Source: Mycolicibacter longobardus
GTDB lineage: Bacteria > Actinomycetota > Actinomycetes > Mycobacteriales > Mycobacteriaceae
Direction: 5' to 3'
Length of the DNA stretch: 64,000 bases
Assembly (NCBI RefSeq): GCF_002102265.1
Contig: NZ_LQPG01000030.1
Coordinates: forward strand, 62,001 to 126,000
The translations under genes and the position numbers were made by a program. This document shows positions 36,198-45,044 of this stretch, in pieces; positions within the stretch are counted from its first letter, which is position 1, and every line of letters begins with the position of its first letter. The notes beneath the pieces were generated by a model. The model was not told the DNA's origin. It did no database searches and saw only the letters and a program-made list of their open reading frames with translations.

Positions 36198-37436
36198 CTA
36201 CAACGCGGCGTCCAGTAGTCGTAGATATACCTCCATATCGCTGATCGCCGACGCTGCCGCGTGCACGCTGATCGCGACGGTGCCGCCGATGCCGTGCACA
36301 CCGTGCGTCAGGCCCATCGCCGGGGACAGCGCCGGAAACCCCGCGGTCAGCAGCACCGGCGCGGCGCCGAATCGCAGGTCCGCGGCGCCGCGGTGCACGC
36401 TGGAGACCACGGTGTTGCCCGACACCCGCGCCGGCCGGGTGTCCGGGTCGAAATTGTCGACACCCCAGCGCAGCAGTGCCGCAGGTGTCGCCGCGAACGC
36501 CCGGTCGCCGGCGGGCGACGCGGGATGACGGCCCCGACTCCGGCCGGTGGCCAGGTCGGTGGCGATCCGTTCGCAGCGGGCTGCGTGGCCCAAGAACGGA
36601 TACAGCCCGACCCGAACGTTGCCGAAATGGTTGTGAGCCTGGCGTGCACCGGCTTTGGCCATCGGAACCTCGGCGCCCAGTTCTTCGCACGGCTCGTCGA
36701 GGTACTCCGACAGCGCCGCGGACACTGCGGACAGCACCGCCACGGTGACGGTCGGTCCGTTGAGCTCGGCGCGGTGCCGCACCAGCGTGCGCACCGCCCG
36801 GGATCCGGCCGGCCGGTTGTTGATAGCCAGCGGCGGTCGGTCGGAGACCGCGGGCGGCAGCAGCCCGGCCCGGGTGTCGGCGACCCGGCTGCGATGGGCG
36901 CGGGCAGCGGTGACGGCGCGCCAGGGCAGGAAGGCGTGACCCGGTGCAGCCACCGCACCTACCGGGGCGGCCCGCCCGAACAGCCAGGCGGCCAGCGCTG
37001 AAGCCCGCCTGCCGTCGGCGAGAGCATGCGCCACCTGCAGTACCGCCACCGTGCCCGCGCCGCGGTGGCCGGGCATGCCGTGCACCGGCGCGAACACGTG
37101 CAGTCGCCACGGCGCCACCCGGACGTCGAGCTGGTCGTCGGTGAGCCGTGCCACCGCGTCCAGGCAACCGGCCCAGTTGTCGTCGGGAACCCCGTGCCTG
37201 ATCGCGCGGGCGTCCTCACGCATCGGCACCCACCGCGGGTAACGCAGCGCACCGGCATCGGCGACCCGCATGCTGAGGTCCGGGGTCGCCCGGGCGCGGG
37301 CGAACACCTCGGCGATGGCGCCGTCGAAATCGTCCGGCACCCCGGCGAACGCGTACAGCAGGAACTGATCGCTGGGGATCTTCGCCGACATCCAGTAGAA
37401 CTGCGCATCGACCGCGGCCATCCGGTGCCCGCGCAT
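36198..37436 (-). CDS. WS/DGAT-like acyltransferase-fold protein, altered active site
   Basis: 412 aa. Fold cues: an N-terminal AQFYWMSAKIP, AHALADGRRASALAAW in the place of the HHxxxDG catalytic box, and later segments like wax-ester-synthase/DGAT proteins (PMAKAGARQAHNHFGN, GLTHGVHGI). The first histidine of HHxxxDG is replaced by alanine; the second is kept, so activity is uncertain. An ATG at 37421 is an alternative start. The call rests on motif spacing. Confidence 0.65.
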   Translation of the reverse strand: MRGHRMAAVDAQFYWMSAKIPSDQFLLYAFAGVPDDFDGAIAEVFARARATPDLSMRVADAGALRYPRWVPMREDARAIRHGVPDDNWAGCLDAVARLTDDQLDVRVAPWRLHVFAPVHGMPGHRGAGTVAVLQVAHALADGRRASALAAWLFGRAAPVGAVAAPGHAFLPWRAVTAARAHRSRVADTRAGLLPPAVSDRPPLAINNRPAGSRAVRTLVRHRAELNGPTVTVAVLSAVSAALSEYLDEPCEELGAEVPMAKAGARQAHNHFGNVRVGLYPFLGHAARCERIATDLATGRSRGRHPASPAGDRAFAATPAALLRWGVDNFDPDTRPARVSGNTVVSSVHRGAADLRFGAAPVLLTAGFPALSPAMGLTHGVHGIGGTVAISVHAAASAISDMEVYLRLLDAAL

Positions 37437-37446
37437 CAGCGGCCCA

Positions 37447-38349
37447 TCAGGTCAAGAATCGCAGCACCCGCTCGGCGACCTCGTCGGGCTGTTCGAGTTG
37501 CAGAAAGTGACCGGCGTTCTCGACGACGGCCACCGCGCTGCCGTCGGGTAGCGCCGGTCCGACCCACCGTGCGAACGCCGGCGACATACAGCCATCGTTC
37601 CGCCCGTGCAGGTACAGGCTGGGCAGCCGCGGCAGCTCCAGCCAGTGCCGGTGCAGGTTGACGTAGCGATCTGGAACCCGCCGGCTGAGCAATGCCCGGT
37701 AGGGGCCCAGCGCCGCACGCCAGCCCTCCGGCGTTCCGATCGCCGCGTCGACGTGTCGCAGATCCTCTTCGGCGGGATAGCCGGGCGACCACCGCCGCCA
37801 CAGCCGCGGCAGCACCCAGGCGGCCGAGCGATCCGGCAGCCAGGGCAGTTGGAAATAGCCGATGTACCAGCTGCGCAACATCTGCGCCGGCAGCTGTCCG
37901 GCCAAAGCGAGCCGGCCCTTTCCCCCGACCTCTCCCCCGACCGCGCGCAGCGCCGCCGGCGGCGGCACCGACATGATCACCGCCTTGGTGAACGGACTCT
38001 CCGGCATCGCGGCCAACCCGGTGGCCGCCATCGCACCCCAGTCGTGGCCGATCACCACGTCGCGACCGGTCCCGCCGACCGCGTCGTACACCCGCAGCGC
38101 GTCGTCCATCAGGGCGCCGATGTGATAGCTCCCGTCGTCCGGGATCGACGACGGGGCGTAGCCCCGCATGAACGGCGCCACCACATGCCAACCGGCCGCG
38201 ACCAGCCGGGGCGCCACCCGGCGCCACCCGTAGGCGGTGTCGGGAAAACCATGCAGGCACAACGCCACCGGATCCCCCGGCTTTCCCCAACTCAATGCCT
38301 TGAGCGCGACCCCGGGCGTCGTCACATCGATCCACCGCGGTTCACTCAT
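37447..38349 (-). CDS. alpha/beta hydrolase, epoxide-hydrolase-like
   Basis: 300 aa. Motifs: LCLHGFPDTAYGWR (oxyanion HGFP), FMRGYAPS, GHDWGAMAA with an aspartate nucleophile as in epoxide hydrolases, and a C-terminal NAGHFLQLEQP with the histidine. Ring-opening of an epoxide by water fits, substrate unknown. It ends 10 bp from the WS/DGAT-like gene start, so they may form an operon. Confidence 0.88.
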   Translation of the reverse strand: MSEPRWIDVTTPGVALKALSWGKPGDPVALCLHGFPDTAYGWRRVAPRLVAAGWHVVAPFMRGYAPSSIPDDGSYHIGALMDDALRVYDAVGGTGRDVVIGHDWGAMAATGLAAMPESPFTKAVIMSVPPPAALRAVGGEVGGKGRLALAGQLPAQMLRSWYIGYFQLPWLPDRSAAWVLPRLWRRWSPGYPAEEDLRHVDAAIGTPEGWRAALGPYRALLSRRVPDRYVNLHRHWLELPRLPSLYLHGRNDGCMSPAFARWVGPALPDGSAVAVVENAGHFLQLEQPDEVAERVLRFLT

Positions 38350-38417
38350 CCCATACCCCTCAGACCGGGCCGGCAGGCGTTTCCGTCCGCCCTGTCGTCC
38401 AAACTATCTACCATCTG

Positions 38418-39272
38418 ATGATGCGCACAGCCCAGACCGTCGAATACGGCGGCGTCGACGGAGTAACGCTGGTCGCCGACGAGTGGAACCTGGGTGCTGC
38501 GGCATCCGCGGAGCATCCGACCATTCTGATGCTGCACGGAGGCGGCCAGAATCGTCACTCCTGGCACAAGACCGGCCAGATCCTGGCCGACCGGGGCTAT
38601 CACGTCGTCGCGCTCGACACCCGCGGCCACGGGGACAGCGACCGCGCGCCGAACGCCGACTATGCGATCGAGACCCTCGCCGCCGACGCGCTGGCGGTGA
38701 TCGACGCGATCGGCCGGCCGGTGGCGCTGATCGGGGCGAGCATGGGCGGGCTGACCGGCATTCTGGTCGCCGACCATGCGGGGCCGCAGCGGGTGACCAA
38801 GCTGGTGCTGGTCGACGTGGTGCCGCGTTACGAAAAGGACGGCAGCGCCCGAATCCGCGACTTCATGTTCAGCCATATCGACGGCTTCGACTCCCTGGAG
38901 CAGGCCGCCGACGCGGTGGCCGCATACCTGCCGCACCGGGCCAAGCCCCGCAGCCCCGAGGGCCTGAAGAAGAATCTCCGATTCCGCGACGGCCGCTGGT
39001 ACTGGCATTGGGATCCGGCCCTGATGACCAAACCCGGCGACGACCCGGCGCTGCGGACCGAGAAGATCGAGGCGGCCGCCATCGGGCTGCAGATCCCGAT
39101 CCTGCTGATCCGCGGCAAGCTGTCCGATGTGGTCAGCGCCGAGGGCGTCGCGGACTTCCTGTCCAAAGTCCCGGGCGCGCGCCTGGTCGAATTGTCCGAC
39201 GCCGGGCACACCGCTGCCGGCGACGACAACGACGCCTTCAGCGCGGCCGTCGTCGAGTTCGTGTCCGGCTGA
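38418..39272 (+). CDS. alpha/beta hydrolase
   Basis: 284 aa. Motifs: LMLHGGGQNRHSW, DTRGHGDSDRA, GASMGGLTGIL with a serine nucleophile, and LSDAGHTAAGDD with the catalytic histidine, so it is a serine esterase or lipase type. No substrate is evident. Directly abuts the cyclase gene (stop at 39272, ATG at 39273), suggesting co-expression. Confidence 0.88.
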   Translation: MMRTAQTVEYGGVDGVTLVADEWNLGAAASAEHPTILMLHGGGQNRHSWHKTGQILADRGYHVVALDTRGHGDSDRAPNADYAIETLAADALAVIDAIGRPVALIGASMGGLTGILVADHAGPQRVTKLVLVDVVPRYEKDGSARIRDFMFSHIDGFDSLEQAADAVAAYLPHRAKPRSPEGLKKNLRFRDGRWYWHWDPALMTKPGDDPALRTEKIEAAAIGLQIPILLIRGKLSDVVSAEGVADFLSKVPGARLVELSDAGHTAAGDDNDAFSAAVVEFVSG

Positions 39273-40094
39273 ATGTTCGGGATCGAGTGGCTGACGCCGA
39301 CGCTGCTGGGCGCCGGTGCGCTGGCGGTGCTGGCGGTCGCCGAAGCCGTCGCCTTGGCGGTGTTGACACATCAGTTGCGGGTGGCGCGAGCCGAAGTCGA
39401 GGCGCTGCGGAGCCAGGTCGACACCCGCAATCTCCTGCTGAGCGGCGGGCGGGAGGCGGTCAAGACGGTGTGGCAGACTGCAAACCTGGTGCGCAAGAAG
39501 GGCTTCGGCGCGGCGGTACGCAGTTCCATCGAAGACCTCGCGGACTGGGCGGAGGTGGAACGGCCCGACCTGGCCCGCCTGACACCGGACGGCCATGTGG
39601 TGGTGCTGTTCACCGACATCGAGGAGTCCACCGCGCTCAACGAGCGGATCGGCGACCGCGCGTGGGTGAAGCTGATCGCCCGGCACGACGACATGGTGCA
39701 CCGTCTGGTCGCCGAGCACTCCGGGCATGTGGTCAAGAGCCAGGGCGACGGTTTCATGATCGCGTTCGCCGAACCCGAGCAGGCGGTGCGCTGCGCCATC
39801 GACATCCAACATTCGCTGCAGTCGGGGCGTGGCCGCAAGGCAGCGCACCCGATCCGGGTCCGGATCGGGATTCATATGGGCCGCTCCGTGCGCCGCGGCG
39901 ACGATCTGTTCGGACGCAATGTCGCGATGGCCGCACGGGTGGCCTCCGCGGCCGAGGGCGGTCAGATCCTGATCAGCGGACCGGTGCGCGACGCCGTCAA
40001 GGACTGCGACGACATCGCCGTCGGCGCCGGGCGTGACGCCGAACTCAAGGGCTTCGCCGGCACGCACCGCCTCTACGCGGTGCAGACGGGCTAG
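39273..40094 (+). CDS. class III adenylate/guanylate cyclase
   Basis: 273 aa. One N-terminal hydrophobic segment, a short coiled region, then a cyclase catalytic domain: [14 protein letters not shown] (first metal aspartate), [11 protein letters not shown] (second metal aspartate) and [16 protein letters not shown] (Asn/Arg transition-state pair). One cyclase domain per chain, so it must dimerise. Stop codon TAG overlaps the stop of the 53-aa minus-strand ORF. Confidence 0.92.
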   Translation: MFGIEWLTPTLLGAGALAVLAVAEAVALAVLTHQLRVARAEVEALRSQVDTRNLLLSGGREAVKTVWQTANLVRKKGFGAAVRSSIEDLADWAEVERPDLARLTPDGHVVVLFTDIEESTALNERIGDRAWVKLIARHDDMVHRLVAEHSGHVVKSQGDGFMIAFAEPEQAVRCAIDIQHSLQSGRGRKAAHPIRVRIGIHMGRSVRRGDDLFGRNVAMAARVASAAEGGQILISGPVRDAVKDCDDIAVGAGRDAELKGFAGTHRLYAVQTG

Positions 40095-40252
40095 TCTTCG
40101 CCGCCGGCTTCGGCCAGCCGCTCATGCAGCCGGGCACGGATTTCTTCGGGCGTGTAGGCACGCCGCCGTCGCTGGTCCCGCGCCACCAGCACTCCCCCGG
40201 CGGCAACCCCGACCACACCCGCCAGGCCGATCCATTTCCAGATGCTGCGCAC
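40091..40252 (-). CDS. 53-aa membrane-anchored small protein
   Basis: From a GTG at 40252 (AAGGTG box upstream) the minus strand reads [18 protein letters not shown]..., a 20-residue hydrophobic span, then RDQRRRRA and a charged helical tail ([18 protein letters not shown]). The reading frame fills the gap between the cyclase and the next gene, ending in the palindromic CTAG that also holds the cyclase stop. The ATG at 40264 of the next gene is divergent. Function unknown. Confidence 0.65.
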   Translation of the reverse strand: MRSIWKWIGLAGVVGVAAGGVLVARDQRRRRAYTPEEIRARLHERLAEAGGED

Positions 40253-40263
40253 GATCACACCTT

Positions 40264-40968
40264 ATGGTGCTGTTCGTGGAAGAACACACCGTTACGTTGG
40301 AACGTGCGCTGGCCGAAACCCGCACCGGCGACATCTGGCTGTTCCGTGGCCGTTCCGGTCCGGACCGCGCCATCCAGACCCTGTCCAACGCCCCGGTGAA
40401 CCACGTCGGGATGACGGTGGCCCTCGACGACCTGCCGCCGTTGATCTGGCATGCCGAGCTCGGCGACAAACTGCTCGACTTCTGGACCGGCACCAACCAC
40501 CGCGGCGTGCAGCTCAACGACGCCCGCGCCGCGGTCGAGCAGTGGATGGGCCGCTACGACCAGCGCTGCTGGTTCCGCCAGCTCAGTGGAACCGTCACCC
40601 GCAGACAGGAGAACCACCTGTTGCAGGCGATCGCGCGGATGGACGGCACCGCGTTTCCCACCACGGCGCGGCTCACCGGCCGGTGGTTGCGAGGCCGGAT
40701 GCCCACCCTGGCCGATTGGACCCGCGGTATCCCGTTTCTGGACCGCAAGGCCCGCGAGGTCACCCAGCGCCGCAAAGCCCGCAACAGCAGGGTCGCACTG
40801 CAGACCGCCTACTGCGCCGAGACGGTGGCCATCACCTATGAGGAGATGGGTTTGCTGTCGACGGACAAGGATTCGAACTGGTTCGACCCCGGCAAGTTCT
40901 GGAGCGGCGACATCCTGCCGTTGGCCCCCGGCTATCAGCTGGGCCGGGAGATCAGCGTGGTGTCCTGA
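40264..40968 (+). CDS. YiiX/NlpC-P60-like permuted papain-fold protein
   Basis: 234 aa from the ATG at 40264; the open frame to 40033 overlaps the cyclase. Motifs: GDIWLFRG, NHVGMTVAL with histidine, and YCAETVAITYEEMG with a conserved cysteine, placed as in permuted papain-like (YiiX/YebB) proteins. This points to a cysteine-dependent lipid hydrolase or peptidase fold. Function unproven. Confidence 0.6.
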   Translation: MVLFVEEHTVTLERALAETRTGDIWLFRGRSGPDRAIQTLSNAPVNHVGMTVALDDLPPLIWHAELGDKLLDFWTGTNHRGVQLNDARAAVEQWMGRYDQRCWFRQLSGTVTRRQENHLLQAIARMDGTAFPTTARLTGRWLRGRMPTLADWTRGIPFLDRKAREVTQRRKARNSRVALQTAYCAETVAITYEEMGLLSTDKDSNWFDPGKFWSGDILPLAPGYQLGREISVVS

Positions 40969-40970
40969 TT

Positions 40971-41023
40971 GCGATTTCGGCGCGGTTCTGCCCGCCCAGC
41001 GGGCAGGATCGCGCCGAAATCGC
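40971..41023. terminator. bidirectional hairpin terminator
   Basis: A 25-bp imperfect inverted repeat (GCGATTTCGGCGCG...CGCGCCGAAATCGC outer 14 bp perfect) stands between the convergent YiiX-like gene and the ABM gene. Confidence 0.7.
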
Positions 41024-41024
41024 C

Positions 41025-41348
41025 TCAGTCGACCGTCAGCTCCCCCATCAGCGACCAGTCCGTCGCGTCGAGCTGTTGGCTGATGATCTTCGGCGTCGAC
41101 ACCAGCGCCTGCGGCATCTCGGCCATGGCCTTGCCGAAGTGGTCGCTGTTGACATGCGCACTGCCGGCCTCGCCGTCACGGAACGCTTCGACCAGCACGT
41201 ACTCGCATGGGTCGTCCAGGCTGCGCGACCACTCGAACCACAGGTTGCCCGGTTCGGCACGGGTGGCCTCGGTGAACTCCGCCACCAGCTGCGGCCAGCG
41301 CTCCGCCCACTCCGGTTTGGTCTGGAACTTGACCACGATGAAGATCAC
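41025..41348 (-). CDS. antibiotic-biosynthesis-monooxygenase (ABM) fold protein
   Basis: 107 aa. Dimeric alpha-beta barrel family signs: IFIVVKFQTKPEWAERW, EPGNLWFEWSRSLDDPCEYVLVEAFRD, and AHVNSDHFGKAM. Similar to quinol monooxygenases and Rv0793-type ABM proteins. Substrate unknown. Confidence 0.88.
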   Translation of the reverse strand: MIFIVVKFQTKPEWAERWPQLVAEFTEATRAEPGNLWFEWSRSLDDPCEYVLVEAFRDGEAGSAHVNSDHFGKAMAEMPQALVSTPKIISQQLDATDWSLMGELTVD

Positions 41349-41431
41349 CGCTGCTCCTTATTGATGTGCTGGCACTGTGACTAACGAGGATCGGCTGACA
41401 GCGCGCCCGGGGCCGACCAGAATTGGTCTAC

Positions 41432-41824
41432 ATGTCCAAGACGCCACTGCGCAAGCGAGACGTGATCGATTTCTTCCAGCGCCATATCGCCAACCCGATC
41501 ACCCGGCGCCTGCCAACCCAGGTGCTGTTGGAGACCACCGGCCGAGTCAGCGGGCAGCCCCGCCGCACCCCGATCGGCGGCCGACGCGACGGCGATCAGT
41601 TCTGGCTGGTCTCCGAGCACGGCCAGACGGCCAACTATATCCGTAATATCAAGGCCGACAACGCCGTTCGGGTTCGTATCCGCGGCCGCTGGCACAGCGG
41701 AACCGCACACCTGCTGCCCGACGACGACGCGCGGGCGCGACTCGCGACATTGCCGCGCTTCAACAGCAGCCTGGTCCGGACGTTCGGCACCGATCTGTTG
41801 ACCGTGCGGATCGACCTGGCCTGA
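41432..41824 (+). CDS. DUF385 / deazaflavin-dependent nitroreductase family protein
   Basis: 130 aa from the ATG at 41432. Ddn-like split-barrel signs: LETTGRVSGQPRRTPI, FWLVSEHGQTANYIRNIKAD and VRVRIRGRWHSG. Members bind F420 or FMN; F420 binding is an inference. Followed by the convergent OsmC gene 6 bp away. Confidence 0.9.
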   Translation: MSKTPLRKRDVIDFFQRHIANPITRRLPTQVLLETTGRVSGQPRRTPIGGRRDGDQFWLVSEHGQTANYIRNIKADNAVRVRIRGRWHSGTAHLLPDDDARARLATLPRFNSSLVRTFGTDLLTVRIDLA

Positions 41825-41830
41825 TCTCGG

Positions 41831-42343
41831 CTACCCGATCTCCAGGGTGCTGCGCACCGGTGTGACGTTGGTGGTCAAATCCAGTACCGGGCAGTGCTTT
41901 TCGACCACTTGATGCAATTCCCGGTACCGTTCTTCGGTCTCCGGGCCGGTGACCGTGACGACCACCCGCACCTCACTGAAGCCAGGGCGAACCGAGTCGT
42001 CCAGGCCGAAGAACCCGCGCACGTCCAGATCCCCCTCGGCGCGGCCGGTGATCTCGTCAACCGCGATGCCGAGCTTCTCGGCCCAGTACCGCCACGTGAC
42101 GATCTGGCAGGACAGCAGCGATCCCAGGTAGTACTCGACCGGGTTGGGCGCGGTGTTCTCACCGCCGAGCGTTGGCGGTTCGTCGACTTCGACGCTGTAC
42201 TGGCCCAGAGTGATCGTGCTGGCGACCGCGTCGTGGGCGACGGCCGAAGCCCGGAAGACCACTTGGGAGCCGGCCGGGTCGGCGGCAGCCGGGTCACTGG
42301 TGGCCGCGACGACGGCAGCCAGGCGGGTTGTCGAGGAGGTCAT
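41831..42343 (-). CDS. OsmC/Ohr-family peroxide-handling protein
   Basis: 170 aa from the ATG at 42343. Two redox cysteines: LLSCQIVTW and EKHCPVLD, with the substrate-side PNPVEYYLGSL. OsmC proteins reduce organic hydroperoxides. The open frame extends upstream to 42520 without similarity. Confidence 0.9.
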   Translation of the reverse strand: MTSSTTRLAAVVAATSDPAAADPAGSQVVFRASAVAHDAVASTITLGQYSVEVDEPPTLGGENTAPNPVEYYLGSLLSCQIVTWRYWAEKLGIAVDEITGRAEGDLDVRGFFGLDDSVRPGFSEVRVVVTVTGPETEERYRELHQVVEKHCPVLDLTTNVTPVRSTLEIG

Positions 42344-42446
42344 GGCGGCCAAGAGTAGTGACTCGCCCCCACCGGTTTGCAAGTGCCGACAGCCAGTCCG
42401 CCGGATCGAATACCATTTGCCACCGCCAGGGGCTAGCCTGAGCGAC

Positions 42447-42797
42447 GTGGAGGTACTACGGCACGTAATAGTTCTGCTGCACATCGTCGGGTTCGCAGTC
42501 ACGTTTGGGGCCCTGACCACCGAAGCTGCGGCTCGGCGCTTTCAACTCACCCCGCTGATGGACTACGGCGTGGCACTGTCCTTGGCGACCGGCCTTGCAC
42601 TGGCGGCACCCTGGCCGGCCGGGGTGGTGCTCAACTACCCCAAGATTGGAATCAAGCTGGTTCTTCTGATCGCCCTGGGCGCCGTGCTGGGGATCGGCCG
42701 GGCCAGGCAGCGCCGTTCCGGGGCTGCGCCCCGACCGCTGTTCTACGCCGCCGGGGCGTTGGCCCTGACCGCCGCGGGGCTCGCCGTCATCTGGTAG
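42447..42797 (+). CDS. small integral membrane protein
   Basis: 116 aa from the GTG at 42447. Four hydrophobic segments: HVIVLLHIVGFAVTFGALT, YGVALSLATGLALAAPW, GIKLVLLIALGAVLGIG, and FYAAGALALTAAGLAVIW. A conserved-looking GALTTEAAARRFQ loop follows the first. No family recognised. The gene ends 16 bp before the next hydrolase, suggesting co-transcription. Confidence 0.75.
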   Translation: MEVLRHVIVLLHIVGFAVTFGALTTEAAARRFQLTPLMDYGVALSLATGLALAAPWPAGVVLNYPKIGIKLVLLIALGAVLGIGRARQRRSGAAPRPLFYAAGALALTAAGLAVIW

Positions 42798-42813
42798 CTG
42801 GGTCGGGGATCCG

Positions 42814-43599
42814 GTGCTTGAGGTTATCGACAAGGGCCGGAGCACACCCGAGCACGGAGTTCCCCTCTTATTCGTTCACGGCGGCTGCCATGCGGCGTGG
42901 TGTTGGGATGTGCACTTCCTCGATTACTTTGCCGGGCACGGCTTCCGGGCCGTAGCCGTGAGCTGGCGCGGCCACGGCGGCAGTTCCCTGTCGAAGCCGC
43001 TGGCGAAGTGTTCCATGGGCGACTATCTGGAAGATGTCTGTTCGGTGGCCGACCGCCTGGATCCACGGCCGGTGCTGATCGGACACTCCGCGGGCGGCTT
43101 TCTGGTGCAGAAGTACCTCGAGCAACGCAGCGCGCCCGCCGGGGTGCTGCTGGCGTCGACGCCGCCGCGGGGAATCCTGCGTGCCTCGATGCGGATATGG
43201 GTGAGCCATCCGTGGGCCGCGATGCGGGCCAACACGATCGGCCAGTCGCACGAGATGTTCAACACCCCGCGCTTAGCCCGTGAACATCTGTTCAGCCCGC
43301 ACACCCCCGACGACATCGTCGAATCGTGCGCTGCCCGCGTGGAGCCGGACAGCATGCGCGCCGTGTTCCTCAATCAACTGTTCAATCTGCCTGATCCGAA
43401 ACGGATTACGACGCCACTTCTGGTCCTGGGCGCCGAAGATGACGGCATGATCAGCGCCGGCGAGATCCGCGCGACCGCACGCGCCTACGGCACCGAGGCT
43501 GAGCTGTTTGCCCGGATGGGGCACAACATGATGGTGGAACCGGGCTGGCGCGACGTGGCCGAGCGGATCCGCCGATGGCTCAGCAGTAAGGGTCTCTGA
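42814..43599 (+). CDS. alpha/beta hydrolase
   Basis: 261 aa from the GTG at 42814. Motifs: LFVHGGCHAAWCWD, VSWRGHGGSS, GHSAGGFLVQ (serine nucleophile), GAEDDGMI (acid), and MGHNMMVEPGW (histidine): an intact catalytic triad. Substrate unknown. It lies just before the start of the second regulon block but carries no repeat. Confidence 0.9.
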   Translation: MLEVIDKGRSTPEHGVPLLFVHGGCHAAWCWDVHFLDYFAGHGFRAVAVSWRGHGGSSLSKPLAKCSMGDYLEDVCSVADRLDPRPVLIGHSAGGFLVQKYLEQRSAPAGVLLASTPPRGILRASMRIWVSHPWAAMRANTIGQSHEMFNTPRLAREHLFSPHTPDDIVESCAARVEPDSMRAVFLNQLFNLPDPKRITTPLLVLGAEDDGMISAGEIRATARAYGTEAELFARMGHNMMVEPGWRDVAERIRRWLSSKGL

Positions 43600-43642
43600 C
43601 GTCGGTAGTTGACCTTGGCCGATCGGTTCACCCCGACTATTG

Positions 43643-43659
43643 CACCAAATACTTGTTCC
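43643..43659 (+). promoter_or_regulatory. putative Mce3R-like operator (copy 7)
   Basis: CACCAAATACTTGTTCC is nearly identical to copy 3 and lies 104 bp before the amidohydrolase start. Confidence 0.6.
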
Positions 43660-43763
43660 GGTCTATTGTCGGAGATGCCCGCCCGCGCGTGCACCCACCG
43701 CTGGACACTCCGGCGACGAGGACGCGGGACGTACCGATGACGTCGAGTCACGAGGAGCCCGGC

Positions 43764-45044
43764 ATGGACATGAACGACTTCGTTCTGGTGTCGGTGGACG
43801 ACCACATGGTCGAGCCACCGGACATGTACGACAACCACATTCCCGAGAAGTATCGCGACCTCACCCCCAAGCTGATCGAGCGCGAGGACGGTACGAACGC
43901 CTGGGATTTCGAGGGGCAGGAAGCCACCAATGTCGGACTCAACGCGGTCGCCGGCCGTCCCCCGGACGAGTACGGCGCGGAGCCCACTAAGCTCTCCGAA
44001 ATTCGCGAAGGCTGCTACGACATCCATGAGCGCATCCGCGACATGAACGCCAACGGCGTCGCCGCCGCACTGTGTTTTCCGTCCTATCCCCAGTTCTGCG
44101 GCCAGTACTTCGCACGCGCCAAAGACAAAGACCTGGGGCTGGCCGTCCTGCGCGCCTACAACGACTGGAGCATCGATGAGTGGTGCGGCACCTACCCGGG
44201 CCGCATGATTCCCCAGGCGCTGCCGCCTATCTGGGATCCCGAACTGATGGCGGACGAGGTGCGCCGAGTTGCCAAGAAGGGCTGTCACGCAATCTCATTC
44301 TCGGAGAACCCGACCAAGCTCAATTATCCGTCGCTGCACGACCCCCATTGGGATCCCTTCTGGACCGCATGCAGCGATGAAGGCACCATCGTCAACCTGC
44401 ACATCGGCTCGTCGTCGAGCGTGGTCATCACCTCGATCGACGCGCCGGTGGACACGATGATCACCCTGCAGCCCATGAGTATCGTGCAGGCCGCCGCCGA
44501 TCTCATCTGGTCGCCCATGCTGCGCAAGTTCCCCGATCTCAAGTTCGCGCTGTCCGAGGGCGGCATCGGGTGGGTGCCCTACTTCCTGGAACGCATCGAC
44601 CGCACCTACAAGATGCACCGGGCCTGGACGCACCAGGATTTCGGCGACAAACTGCCCAGCGAGGTGTTCCTCGACCGGATTGGACTGTGTTTCATCGACG
44701 ACGAGTTCGGCGTGGAGAACCGGCACAAGCTCAATCTCGACATGGTGATGTGGGAGTGCGACTACCCGCATTCCGACTCCACCTGGCCGCTGTCTCCAGA
44801 GACTCTCGCAATCTACTTCGACGGCGTCCCGGATGCCGAGATCGACAAGATCACCCACTTGAATGCCATGCGGCTGTACAACTTCGACATGTTCAAGCAC
44901 ATACCGCGTGAGCAGCTCACGGTGGGCGCGCTGCGTGCGCAGGCCACCGACGTCGATCTCGGCTACCGGTCCTCGGAGCGGCTGAAGAAGACCGGCACCG
45001 ACACCATCACGGTGCTCGATCTGGCCGCCAAACTGCCGACCTAG
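43764..45044 (+). CDS. amidohydrolase-2 family metal-dependent hydrolase
   Basis: 426 aa from the ATG at 43764 behind GAGGAG (43752-43757); an ATG at 43737 is possible. TIM-barrel metal hydrolase of PF04909 type: VSVDDHMVEPPDMYD (metal DxH), FSENPTKLNYPSLHDPHWDPFW, SEGGIGWVPYFLERID, and WECDYPHSDSTWP with the metal aspartate. Such enzymes decarboxylate or hydrolyse ring or lipid-derived acids. It begins the second block of the regulon and shares a CTAG with the convergent thiolase-like gene. Confidence 0.88.
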   Translation: MDMNDFVLVSVDDHMVEPPDMYDNHIPEKYRDLTPKLIEREDGTNAWDFEGQEATNVGLNAVAGRPPDEYGAEPTKLSEIREGCYDIHERIRDMNANGVAAALCFPSYPQFCGQYFARAKDKDLGLAVLRAYNDWSIDEWCGTYPGRMIPQALPPIWDPELMADEVRRVAKKGCHAISFSENPTKLNYPSLHDPHWDPFWTACSDEGTIVNLHIGSSSSVVITSIDAPVDTMITLQPMSIVQAAADLIWSPMLRKFPDLKFALSEGGIGWVPYFLERIDRTYKMHRAWTHQDFGDKLPSEVFLDRIGLCFIDDEFGVENRHKLNLDMVMWECDYPHSDSTWPLSPETLAIYFDGVPDAEIDKITHLNAMRLYNFDMFKHIPREQLTVGALRAQATDVDLGYRSSERLKKTGTDTITVLDLAAKLPT

